This document shows positions 57,400 through 64,000 of a stretch of 64,000 nucleotides of DNA, one piece after another. A model generated the notes under the pieces. It ran no database searches, was not told the origin of the DNA, and saw only the letters and a program-made list of their open reading frames with translations. Origin of the DNA: Rossellomorea aquimaris (GTDB lineage Bacteria > Bacillota > Bacilli > Bacillales > Bacillaceae_B); NCBI RefSeq assembly GCF_001877785.1, contig NZ_MINN01000074.1, positions 496,001 through 560,000 of the forward strand. The letters are read 5' to 3'. Made by a program: the position numbers and the translations under genes. Each line of letters starts with the position of its first letter. Position 1 is the stretch's first letter.

Positions 57400-58119
57400 T
57401 TAATTAATGCGTTGTTTGAATGCAGTTAACTTATTCTTTTCACTATTAGAAAGCATTGAAATCCGTCGATTCATCCATGCATCAGCTGTACGGTAAAGCT
57501 CAAAATCGAGAGCATTGTTTATTTTTATCTGTTTAATAATGGCATCGGGTACTTCTTTTCTTGCAAGACGTTTTTTAGTTATGTTTTCTTTGGTATAGTG
57601 AATGTTTCGCCAACCATATTCCTTTTGAAGAAAATAAAGTGATTCATCAAATCTCTCCGTAATACCGACCATCTTAAAGTCCTTTACATTTTTAATCGCA
57701 GCCTCCAAATCGGGGGAATCCATATTTCCGCAAATCAACTTCGTCTGAAGATTGCTTGCTTTCGGATCATCTCTGACGAATTGCTCTAAATTCATTCCAT
57801 TAACAGATTCCTCCCCTTTGAATTCCAGTAAAAAATAGTAAGAAGATATCACTCTTTCTACCGGATTTCGTACCATTGTAAAATAATTGTGAGGAGTTGA
57901 AAAAAATTGATGAACACCATACTTATAGTGCCCGGCAACTGCTTTAATTTTTTTCTTTTCGATTGTATTCAATGTCCCGATACGCCTTGCCTTCCCATTC
58001 AAAGTGTTATGATCGAAAAGTTCTCCTTTTATAAACTGTCTTTGAAAAATACGATTTAAAGTTGTTCCGCCAGTTTTCGGTATATGAAGGAAAATGGTCA
58101 AAGATGCTTCTCCATTCAT
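57400..58119 (-). CDS. PAPS-dependent sulfotransferase (heparan 2-O-ST-like)
   Basis: A 239-residue sulfotransferase. The 5'-phosphosulfate loop is FLHIPKTGGTTLNRIF (residues about 9-24) and the 3'-phosphate motif is MVRNPVERVISSYYF (near residue 85). This pairing is typical of the Sulfotransfer_2 carbohydrate enzymes. There is no signal or membrane anchor, so sulfation would be cytosolic, on a nucleotide-linked, lipid-linked or protein-linked glycan. The ATG at 58119 has GAGGTG upstream. It lies 42 bp after a second sulfotransferase gene. PAPS would come from the sat-cysC unit facing it. Confidence 0.88.
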   Translation of the reverse strand: MNGEASLTIFLHIPKTGGTTLNRIFQRQFIKGELFDHNTLNGKARRIGTLNTIEKKKIKAVAGHYKYGVHQFFSTPHNYFTMVRNPVERVISSYYFLLEFKGEESVNGMNLEQFVRDDPKASNLQTKLICGNMDSPDLEAAIKNVKDFKMVGITERFDESLYFLQKEYGWRNIHYTKENITKKRLARKEVPDAIIKQIKINNALDFELYRTADAWMNRRISMLSNSEKNKLTAFKQRIN

Positions 58120-58161
58120 GTTCTTTTCACCTCGCTTCCTTTGCATCCTGCACATGCAGGA

Positions 58162-58953
58162 TCAATGTTTTTTCAAGTAATTGTAATGTGAAAAATCATC
58201 ATGAAAGATGTGATTGCAAAGTTGAATGGTTTCATGGTCAAATAATTCCTTATATTCAGGAAGTGAACCGTTTACAAATTGAGAGGGAGTAATAATTGTA
58301 TCCGGGGTAAAATCAGCTTGCTGCCTCATTTTTTTGGTATATGAATGGGGAGTGGATAATACGTTAGCTGGTGTTTGCTTCAAATTGTATTTTATTTGTA
58401 ATCGATTGATTTCTTTATTGAAATTTTCCAATTTAATAATTTTCGGTGACAGATAGTCTTCTTCCGGACAATACTGCTTCGAAATGTGTCCGTCAACAAG
58501 CGTATAGTCTGCACCTCGTCCGTCCAAATAATAGAGGAACTGCTTGAATGAAATTCCTTTATATGGGGTTAGCGGATAGAACATCGATGTAATTCTTTGT
58601 TTGTCTTTATCCATCGGAAGATTGGGTATTCCTTTTGAATAACAATAATTTGCGATTGTGAAATAACTGCTAACTGCCCTTTTGTAGGGATTTCTGACTA
58701 ATTTATATATTTTTGCACCACCAGACTCGATTTCTTTGTACGATTTATATTTTTTGGTGAACATTCCTTTATAGACGTGGATGGAAGGATTTATCTTCAT
58801 TGCTTTTTCCAAATGTCCGATTTGATAAAAGAACCATTTTGTCAAGACCGTACATCCTGCTTTTGGAGACCACAAGAAAGCGACTGGAAGGCTTTTATCG
58901 AATAATGGACTCCTGTGATGTTTTTTTAATTTTTCTATTGCGTACCTCTTCAT
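58162..58953 (-). CDS. PAPS-dependent sulfotransferase, second type
   Basis: A 263-residue sulfotransferase clearly different from its neighbour. The phosphosulfate loop is WSPKAGCTVLTKWFF (near residue 30) and the 3'-phosphate motif is KLVRNPYKRAVSSYF (near 85). The loop recalls the PKxACTxW pattern of chondroitin and dermatan sulfotransferases. Many Tyr and Lys residues follow; no membrane segment is visible. It probably sulfates another position or sugar than the first enzyme. GGAGGTGAG lies upstream at a rather long spacing (about 13 bp). Confidence 0.85.
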   Translation of the reverse strand: MKRYAIEKLKKHHRSPLFDKSLPVAFLWSPKAGCTVLTKWFFYQIGHLEKAMKINPSIHVYKGMFTKKYKSYKEIESGGAKIYKLVRNPYKRAVSSYFTIANYCYSKGIPNLPMDKDKQRITSMFYPLTPYKGISFKQFLYYLDGRGADYTLVDGHISKQYCPEEDYLSPKIIKLENFNKEINRLQIKYNLKQTPANVLSTPHSYTKKMRQQADFTPDTIITPSQFVNGSLPEYKELFDHETIQLCNHIFHDDFSHYNYLKKH

Positions 58954-58988
58954 TTTAATTTACTCACCTCCTTACAATATTCCTGGAG

Positions 58989-60212
58989 CTATTTTGACCC
59001 CTTCTTTTTCATGAGGGAACTGGTATATAGCTCAAGTGTGTTTTTTCTAGTTTTATTTAGGTTCCACTTATTTCTTGCATGATTCAGAGAAAGGTGACTC
59101 ATTTGATCTCTCAGGGACTTATCATTTAACAAAAGGTTTATTTTGTTATATAAAGCATGGCTGTTTCCCTTATCTACAACAAATCCACCTTTGCCGTTTT
59201 CAACCATTTCAGGGAGGCCGCCTGCATTACTGACAATGACCGGAACCCCAAGCAGCTGCGCTTCTATTACTGCGAAAGGCTGGTTCTCTTGTAAACTTGG
59301 AAGCACGAGCATTTCGGCCCGCTGCAGGATATTTTTTAAATTCTTCGTAGTACCCCAAAAGAGCACCTTTTCCTCCAATCCAAAATTCCTCACCATATTT
59401 TTTAGATGATTTTCCATTTCTCCTTCACCAAAGATCCAGCATTCCCAAGAATCATCGTCCTTCTCTAACAGGGACAAGGCGTGAATCAGATGTTCCAGCC
59501 CTTTGAGGTAAACCAGGCGGCTCACAGAGAGGATGATGCGTTTATTCGTTCTCATACTCTTCTCTCTTATTGGACCGAAGCCGGCAATATCCACCCCGTA
59601 GTTAAAGGTGACTATTTTAGATGGATTTATGCGGAAATCATTTTCAATTATTTTTCTCATCCACATACTCGAAGTATGGATATAGTCACTGGCCACATAT
59701 CCAATCTGTTCAATTTTTTTATAATAATTAACCAGAAACGTGTTCCAAATCTGATTATCGTCCAATCTCGCATTTGTTGATTTCATCTGATGGAATATAG
59801 CTCCCGAGAGATAACCGTGAACGCTGGTGACAAGAGGGGTGTGTGGAGGCTTGACCCTGCTTAATGCCGTCGCTGCTATAACATCCTGAGCATGGATGAT
59901 ATCATAATATTCCAGGTCTAATTTCGTAATGGCCTGCTCAAATAGGTAACGATTCATCTCTGCATGATATACCCCTGCATTCTTTTCCAATCCCGGGCAG
60001 TTCCTCAACAAATGGCCGCTGATTGATTTGCGATCATGTTTAAAATCGATTACCTTATCTGTCCCCAAAAGTTCGACTTGAGAATTATGCTTCGTACAGC
60101 AGAGGATATCTACATGATGTCCATAAGCATTCAGGCTTTGTTTCAGATTAGAAACAAAAGTCCAAATCCCGCCACCAGGCAGGGGAAAAACGGTTGCTAA
60201 CAATATTTTCAA
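58989..60212 (-). CDS. Family 4 glycosyltransferase
   Basis: A 407-residue retaining GT-B glycosyltransferase of the GT4 type. The N-terminal acceptor domain has FPLPGGGIWTFVSNL and HAQDVIAATAL. The C-terminal donor domain has LSVSRLVYLKGLEHLI and the E-x7-E element EAQLLGVPVIVSNAGGLPE. No transmembrane helix is present. It starts at TTG (60212) with GGGGGGAG upstream, overlapping the stop of the 56-residue gene in a TTGA junction. Confidence 0.9.
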   Translation of the reverse strand: MKILLATVFPLPGGGIWTFVSNLKQSLNAYGHHVDILCCTKHNSQVELLGTDKVIDFKHDRKSISGHLLRNCPGLEKNAGVYHAEMNRYLFEQAITKLDLEYYDIIHAQDVIAATALSRVKPPHTPLVTSVHGYLSGAIFHQMKSTNARLDDNQIWNTFLVNYYKKIEQIGYVASDYIHTSSMWMRKIIENDFRINPSKIVTFNYGVDIAGFGPIREKSMRTNKRIILSVSRLVYLKGLEHLIHALSLLEKDDDSWECWIFGEGEMENHLKNMVRNFGLEEKVLFWGTTKNLKNILQRAEMLVLPSLQENQPFAVIEAQLLGVPVIVSNAGGLPEMVENGKGGFVVDKGNSHALYNKINLLLNDKSLRDQMSHLSLNHARNKWNLNKTRKNTLELYTSSLMKKKGSK

Positions 60213-60379
60213 AACTTCTCCCCCCTATTTAAAAACGTCTCAAGCAAATCTTTTACTCTTGGATCTGGTATAAGAAGTTGAGCCTGCTTCCTTTTCCGAT
60301 TTTGAGGAAGCGGGGCTCCTTTTATCGGGATTGAAACCCTATTATTCATATTTGAGAAATAATTTTTTCTCGGCAGCAT
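60209..60379 (-). CDS. 56-residue basic protein, unknown
   Basis: A short gene found by reading the gap between the beta-propeller and GT4 genes. It has ATG at 60379, the SD GGGAGGG 6 bp upstream and a TGA at 60211-60209 that overlaps the TTG start of the GT4 gene. The 56-residue product begins MLPRKNYFSNMNNR, has a basic middle (PQNRKRKQAQ) and ends with a helix-like IPDPRVKDLLETFL. There is no signal or membrane segment. The ideal SD and the stop/start overlap argue that it is translated and coupled to the glycosyltransferase. Function unknown. Confidence 0.68.
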   Translation of the reverse strand: MLPRKNYFSNMNNRVSIPIKGAPLPQNRKRKQAQLLIPDPRVKDLLETFLNRGEKF

Positions 60380-60404
60380 TTTTCACCCTCCCTTTACAGG
60401 AACT

Positions 60405-61364
60405 TTAATTTATGGAGTAAATAGCATTCATTCCTGCATTTTCCAGGTTTTTTTCCCACAACAATATATTTTTCTTAATATTGAAGCACGCCAATCTGGT
60501 TGGCAGAACACCAAAGTCTCCTTTATATTCGATATTCCCGTCCTGGTTTCGTTTACTAGACGGTCTTATTCTCGTAAACCCCACCAGAATAATGTCTTCA
60601 GATAATGGTTTTATTCCCCTGCACCAGCCAATTTTCTCTTTGTGTGCACTAATTTGGACCAGGTCAACGATTCGCTCTACTTTCAGCGTATTACGGTTTA
60701 CAATAACGACTCTTCCGTCAACCTGTGTAAAATAAATATGGTTTTTATACGCTATTCCATCATGGACAAGCTGCCTTCCAATATCTATATGTTTTTCTGG
60801 GGATGTAAGACAGACAGCATCCTTCTGTAAACATCTTGTCACCCAAATTTCATCTTCTATTTCAAACACATAATTGGGATGGGATTGATGAGGCTTTGTC
60901 GTAGCCACTTTCCGATAATCTACTTCAGGATCAAACCGATGCCACGGCGCCCTCCCCAATACATTCCACAATCTTTCAACACGTCCCGATCCATTCAATT
61001 CCACCACCATATCCAATCCTGTATTTGCTACCAGTAAATTTCCATTTTTCATTGGACTGACATGGTGTATATCATTCATGAATGGGAGAGACATATACTG
61101 AATGGGGGTGAAATTCGAAACATCATAGACCAAGACTTCTGTTGTGGTTCCCACATATAGTCTATTTCCTTTTAATGTTGCGGCAGTGAATGAAATGGAT
61201 GCCTCGTGATCTGCACAAACATCTTTAGGGGATGTGTATTCAATGACTTTTTTGGAGGTTTTAGTTTGAAGATTGAACTTTAATATCACACCTTTTTTAA
61301 ACTGTTCCCAATCCTTCATTACATCCGCTTTTTGCTCTGCACCTACTAAAAATAATTCTTTCAT
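60405..61364 (-). CDS. Beta-propeller-like protein in sulfation operon
   Basis: A 319-residue, beta-rich protein with repeated blade-like segments (KGNRLYVGTTTEVLVYDVS; NGNLLVANTGLDMVVELNGSG; YKNHIYFTQVDGRVVIVNRN), predicting a propeller of about six blades. I could not name the family with certainty. It recalls NHL, arylsulfotransferase-type and DUF4915-like propellers, some of which accompany sulfotransferases. No signal peptide is visible, so it is probably cytosolic. It might be a glycan-binding subunit or an enzyme. GAGGTG precedes the ATG. It lies between GT2 and the 56-residue gene with gaps of 20-25 bp. Confidence 0.75.
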   Translation of the reverse strand: MKELFLVGAEQKADVMKDWEQFKKGVILKFNLQTKTSKKVIEYTSPKDVCADHEASISFTAATLKGNRLYVGTTTEVLVYDVSNFTPIQYMSLPFMNDIHHVSPMKNGNLLVANTGLDMVVELNGSGRVERLWNVLGRAPWHRFDPEVDYRKVATTKPHQSHPNYVFEIEDEIWVTRCLQKDAVCLTSPEKHIDIGRQLVHDGIAYKNHIYFTQVDGRVVIVNRNTLKVERIVDLVQISAHKEKIGWCRGIKPLSEDIILVGFTRIRPSSKRNQDGNIEYKGDFGVLPTRLACFNIKKNILLWEKNLENAGMNAIYSIN

Positions 61365-61384
61365 GTAGTTTCACCTCAGTAACT

Positions 61385-62077
61385 TCATTTTCTATACCGC
61401 CTGTAATATGACCTCAGTTTGAATATTTCCTCCTTCATTTTTCGTTGATTGTTAGATGTACCCGTTTTTGGGTGAGACCTATATAATGTTAAAACCCTGT
61501 CTAAATAGTGGAGCCTGTAGTTTCTAACGACCATCCTAAGCCACATATCATAGTCTTGGGTAAACTTTAACGCAGGATTAAAATACCCTATTTCCTCAAA
61601 CACCGACCTTTTCACAAGAACAGTCGATCCATTTATTGGGTTGCGGTCAAACATTTCCCCGTATATTTGTTGATCATTCATGAACTTAAGGTTCACATTT
61701 TTCAATAAAACGTTATTATTTTGATCGATGACATTATAATCAGTAAACGAAAGGTCTGCTCCGTGCTTGATTAAGTCTCTCAATTGAGAATCTAATTTAT
61801 CCGGAAGCATCATATCGTCTGAACTTAACCATGCTATATAGTCCGCTTTGGAATGGTCGATTCCCCAATTCACCGCCGTGGCCGTCCCTCCGTTCGTTTT
61901 CTTTAAATATGTTAGCCTGTGCATGAATGGGAGGACTTTTTCGGTATGTTTCGTTGAACCATCATCTACTACTATAATTTCGTAATTATTATACGTTTGC
62001 TCAAGAGCACTTCTAATAGACTGGTCTATAAATTCACAATTATAAAATGGAATGATGATTGATACTTTAGGATTCAA
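61385..62077 (-). CDS. Family 2 glycosyltransferase
   Basis: A 230-residue inverting GT2 enzyme with a single GT-A domain: PKVSIIIPFYNCEFI, EIIVVDDGSTK, the metal motif in WLSSDDMMLP and the acceptor-side FTQDYDMWLRMV. There is no membrane segment. I chose the TTG at 62077, which starts the conserved N-terminus and has AGGTGG just upstream. An in-frame ATG at 62116 would add 13 residues but lies only 7 bp from a -10-like element, and would be nearly leaderless. It is first gene of the ten-gene operon. Confidence 0.85.
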   Translation of the reverse strand: MNPKVSIIIPFYNCEFIDQSIRSALEQTYNNYEIIVVDDGSTKHTEKVLPFMHRLTYLKKTNGGTATAVNWGIDHSKADYIAWLSSDDMMLPDKLDSQLRDLIKHGADLSFTDYNVIDQNNNVLLKNVNLKFMNDQQIYGEMFDRNPINGSTVLVKRSVFEEIGYFNPALKFTQDYDMWLRMVVRNYRLHYLDRVLTLYRSHPKTGTSNNQRKMKEEIFKLRSYYRRYRK

Positions 62078-62122
62078 TTTTCCACCTGCCTTATGCCAGA
62101 TTCCTCTGTAATTCACTCTTCA

Positions 62123-62131
62123 TATAATATG
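62123..62131 (-). promoter_or_regulatory. Sigma-K-like -10 of the ten-gene sulfation operon
   Basis: On the minus strand, CATATTATA matches CATANNNTA perfectly. Transcription would start near 62116, leaving a short leader before the TTG at 62077. The expected AC at -35 is replaced by CA. Confidence 0.4.
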
Positions 62132-62205
62132 TACAGCATGTTCACTTTGACATCATAAATAGTCAATTTAAGGGATTCATCCAATTAATAGTGGTTAAGC
62201 CCGCT

Positions 62206-62232
62206 ACAAATCTTATAGACAATCATATATAA
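62206..62232 (+). promoter_or_regulatory. Sigma-K-like promoter of the plus-strand glycosyltransferase
   Basis: AC (62206-62207), a 16-bp spacer and CATATATAA (62224-62232), which differs from CATANNNTA at one base. It lies 30 bp before the TTG start. Confidence 0.45.
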
Positions 62233-62262
62233 ATAGTATGAAACATCATTGGAGGGTTGAAT

Positions 62263-63333
62263 TTGAAAATATTATTTGTGTTTTATGTGCCTAGCGGCGG
62301 TGTAGAAACACTTAATAGAGAACGGGCGGCTGCATTAAGACCTGCTGGGATCGCGTGCGAGTTTCTTTACTATAGTAAAAGGAGGAACCTGCTCAATCAT
62401 GAGGATACAAATGTTTATATAACCAATCAGGATTATGAAATACAGCAGATCTTGAAAAATGGGAGATATGATGCCATCATCATTACCTCAGACTATTCTG
62501 GAATGGAGAGATTCAGGAGATTAGGCTTTAAAGGGAAGATCATCCTTGAAATACAGGGCCTTGGACCCAAAAGTACAGCAAGGGCTGAATTAAAAAAAGC
62601 GATTCCCTATGTGAACCAATATTGTAATGGTCTTCTTTATCCAAAGACTTCTCATATAGGGGCATTATTTAATGAGTTTTTCCCTTCAAAGCCTGCTTTT
62701 GCATTTAACAATTGTTTTAATCATAATGCATTCAGTTATAAACCACTCCCTCAGAAAAACAAACCCATCATCGCATGGATCGGGAGGTTGGAAGATAATA
62801 AGAATTGGAGAGAATTTCTAAAAATAGGCAGTGGCCTGCTTAAGAGAAACTTGAATATTGAATTATATATGTTCGAGGATCCCAGTTTATCGACCGAAAA
62901 AGAAAGAAAAGATTTTAATAATATGAAACAGGCGTTGAATTTGGATCGTCATTTAGTTTTATTGCAAGATGTTCCACACAGCCAGATGCAGCATTATTTT
63001 TCTAGAATAGGAGACTCAGGAGGTTTCCTATGTTCTACTTCCAAAGTAGAGGGTGCCCCGTACTCACTTCTTGAGGCGATGAGTTGTAGATGCCCCATCC
63101 TGACTACAGATTCTGATGGAGTTAGAAGCTCCATCATTCACAATCATACCGGTATGTATTACTCGATAGGCAATATTGATGAAGCCGTCCGTCAAGCCGA
63201 TCTATTAATGAATAATGTCCAGCTTAGGAAACAGATCATCGATAACGCGCTCATTCATTTAAAGACTCAGTTCAGTCATGAGCAATATCGTAAGCATTTC
63301 TGCTCCATGCTTCAGACATTAGGAGTGTCATAA
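62263..63333 (+). CDS. Family 4 (GT-B) glycosyltransferase
   Basis: A 356-residue GT-B glycosyltransferase: the N-terminal ILFVFYVPSGGVETLNRERA, then the donor domain with IIAWIGRLEDNKNWREFL and the E-x7-E-like segment VEGAPYSLLEAMSCRCPILTT split over residues 266-286. It resembles glycan- and spore-polysaccharide GTs of Bacillus, with unknown donor and acceptor. The TTG at 62263 has GGAGGG 6 bp upstream; the in-frame TTG at 62257 overlaps that SD. It is divergent from the GT2 gene across a 185-bp region with promoter-like elements on both strands. Confidence 0.86.
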   Translation: MKILFVFYVPSGGVETLNRERAAALRPAGIACEFLYYSKRRNLLNHEDTNVYITNQDYEIQQILKNGRYDAIIITSDYSGMERFRRLGFKGKIILEIQGLGPKSTARAELKKAIPYVNQYCNGLLYPKTSHIGALFNEFFPSKPAFAFNNCFNHNAFSYKPLPQKNKPIIAWIGRLEDNKNWREFLKIGSGLLKRNLNIELYMFEDPSLSTEKERKDFNNMKQALNLDRHLVLLQDVPHSQMQHYFSRIGDSGGFLCSTSKVEGAPYSLLEAMSCRCPILTTDSDGVRSSIIHNHTGMYYSIGNIDEAVRQADLLMNNVQLRKQIIDNALIHLKTQFSHEQYRKHFCSMLQTLGVS

Positions 63334-63367
63334 GTAACTTCTTCAGCAACCCTGGGTCACTGTTCCA

Positions 63368-63394
63368 ACAAAAAGGTTATATGTGCATAAACTG
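63368..63394 (+). promoter_or_regulatory. Sigma-K-like promoter before the epimerase gene
   Basis: AC (63368-63369), exactly 16 bp, and CATAAACTG (63386-63394), one base from CATANNNTA, 24 bp before the GTG start. Confidence 0.4.
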
Positions 63395-63418
63395 TTAAAA
63401 AGAAAAGGTGATTCTATC

Positions 63419-64000
63419 GTGAAAGCATTTGTAACAGGAGGAGCGGGTTTTATAGGTTCACATTTAACAGATTCTTTACTTGATATGGGCACAGAAGTTC
63501 ATATCATAGATAATTTAAGCAGCGGTAAAAAAGAATACGTTAATCCTGCAGCGGTTTTTCATGAGAAAGATATTTCAGATCCTTCCATCGTTGAGCTCAT
63601 AGATCTTCATAAACCGGATTATATCTATCATTTAGCCGCCCAGGCAGATGTGAACCGATCTACTGAGTGTCCCTATCAAGATATGAAAACAAATCTTATT
63701 GGAACAATCAATCTATTGGACGGGTGCCGAAAAGCTCCGATAAAAAAGTTTATTTTTTCTTCAACTTCAGCTGTATACGGAAATGGCCCCGATAAAAAGT
63801 TGACTGAACAATCCCCACTGAACCCTGCTTCCTTCTACGGTTTATCTAAAGTTTCAGCAGAAAAGTATATACAACTGTATGGCGATTTCTTTTCTGTACC
63901 ATTTTCAATCCTGCGATATGGTAATGTTTACGGACCGAGGCAAACAGCAAAAGGAGAAGGAGGAGTCATTGCAGTCTTTTTGGAAAAGTTGAAGCAAAGT
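63419..64000 (+). CDS. NAD-dependent epimerase (GalE-like), cut by window end
   Basis: The first 194 residues of an extended SDR: the NAD site VTGGAGFIGSHL, IIDNLSSG, HLAAQADVNRS, the serine-rich FSSTSAVYG and the catalytic YGLSK, then LRYGNVYGPRQ. This is the pattern of UDP-glucose or UDP-GlcNAc 4-epimerases, though dTDP-glucose dehydratase-like relatives are possible. The start is GTG with AAAGGTG 8 bp upstream. The gene continues beyond position 64000, so the glycan locus extends to the right. Confidence 0.85.
   Translation, partial: MKAFVTGGAGFIGSHLTDSLLDMGTEVHIIDNLSSGKKEYVNPAAVFHEKDISDPSIVELIDLHKPDYIYHLAAQADVNRSTECPYQDMKTNLIGTINLLDGCRKAPIKKFIFSSTSAVYGNGPDKKLTEQSPLNPASFYGLSKVSAEKYIQLYGDFFSVPFSILRYGNVYGPRQTAKGEGGVIAVFLEKLKQS

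Overview
The window looks like the chromosome of an endospore-forming Bacillaceae species that is not Bacillus subtilis itself; genus and species were not determined. The evidence is a set of core Bacillus genes in familiar order (ynzC-yneB-yneA/lexA, glnRA, ynbB-hflX, spoVK, hfq-miaA, mutSL, cotE, ricA-miaB), Bacillus-type GlnR and LexA operators, strong AGGAGG ribosome binding sites and frequent TTG/GTG starts.

Layout. 0.4-2.6 kb: SOS block, with the divergent yneA-yneB-ynzC operon and lexA sharing three LexA boxes. 2.6-4.5 kb: glnR-glnA with two GlnR sites over a consensus promoter. 4.5-10.5 kb: ynbB, hflX, a TRIC-like membrane protein, spoVK, hfq and miaA. 10.7-11.1 kb: a composite dispersed repeat. 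11.2-15.7 kb: a membrane-anchored penicillin acylase-family hydrolase and a two-gene unit (FAD oxidoreductase plus half-size MFS protein). 15.9-20.4 kb: mutS-mutL. 21-24 kb: a VTT/DedA membrane protein, a secreted protein with a GHFCVHF motif, a VanW protein and a VOC protein.

24.2-36.1 kb is a complete reductive pyrimidine degradation locus. PreT/PreA reduce uracil or thymine, HydA opens the ring, a nitrilase-family amidohydrolase gives beta-alanine, and a class III aminotransferase and a CoA-acylating semialdehyde dehydrogenase carry the carbon into central metabolism. An NCS1 transporter, a PucR-type regulator, two unrecognised small proteins and two cre-like sites go with it. cstA, an ankyrin protein, topB and a YeiH-like transporter follow, then cotE (sigma-E- and sigma-K-like promoters), a second composite repeat and miaB-ricA. 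About 22 kb therefore separates mutS from cotE, which as I recall are close neighbours in B. subtilis.

The most interesting part is 48.1-64.0 kb. sat, a sulfate-type permease gene, cysC and cysQ make PAPS and destroy the by-product PAP, but no PAPS or sulfite reductase gene is present. Facing them is a ten-gene operon with two sulfotransferases, several glycosyltransferases, a beta-propeller-like protein, a 56-residue basic protein, and enzymes converting UDP-GlcNAc to a UDP-6-deoxy-L-HexNAc. I read this as a self-contained sulfated-glycan locus. Each of its four transcription units has a sigma-K-like -10 element, and no flippase or polymerase gene is visible. That fits a mother-cell-made spore-surface glycan, an inference that needs testing. 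The locus runs off the right end of the window.
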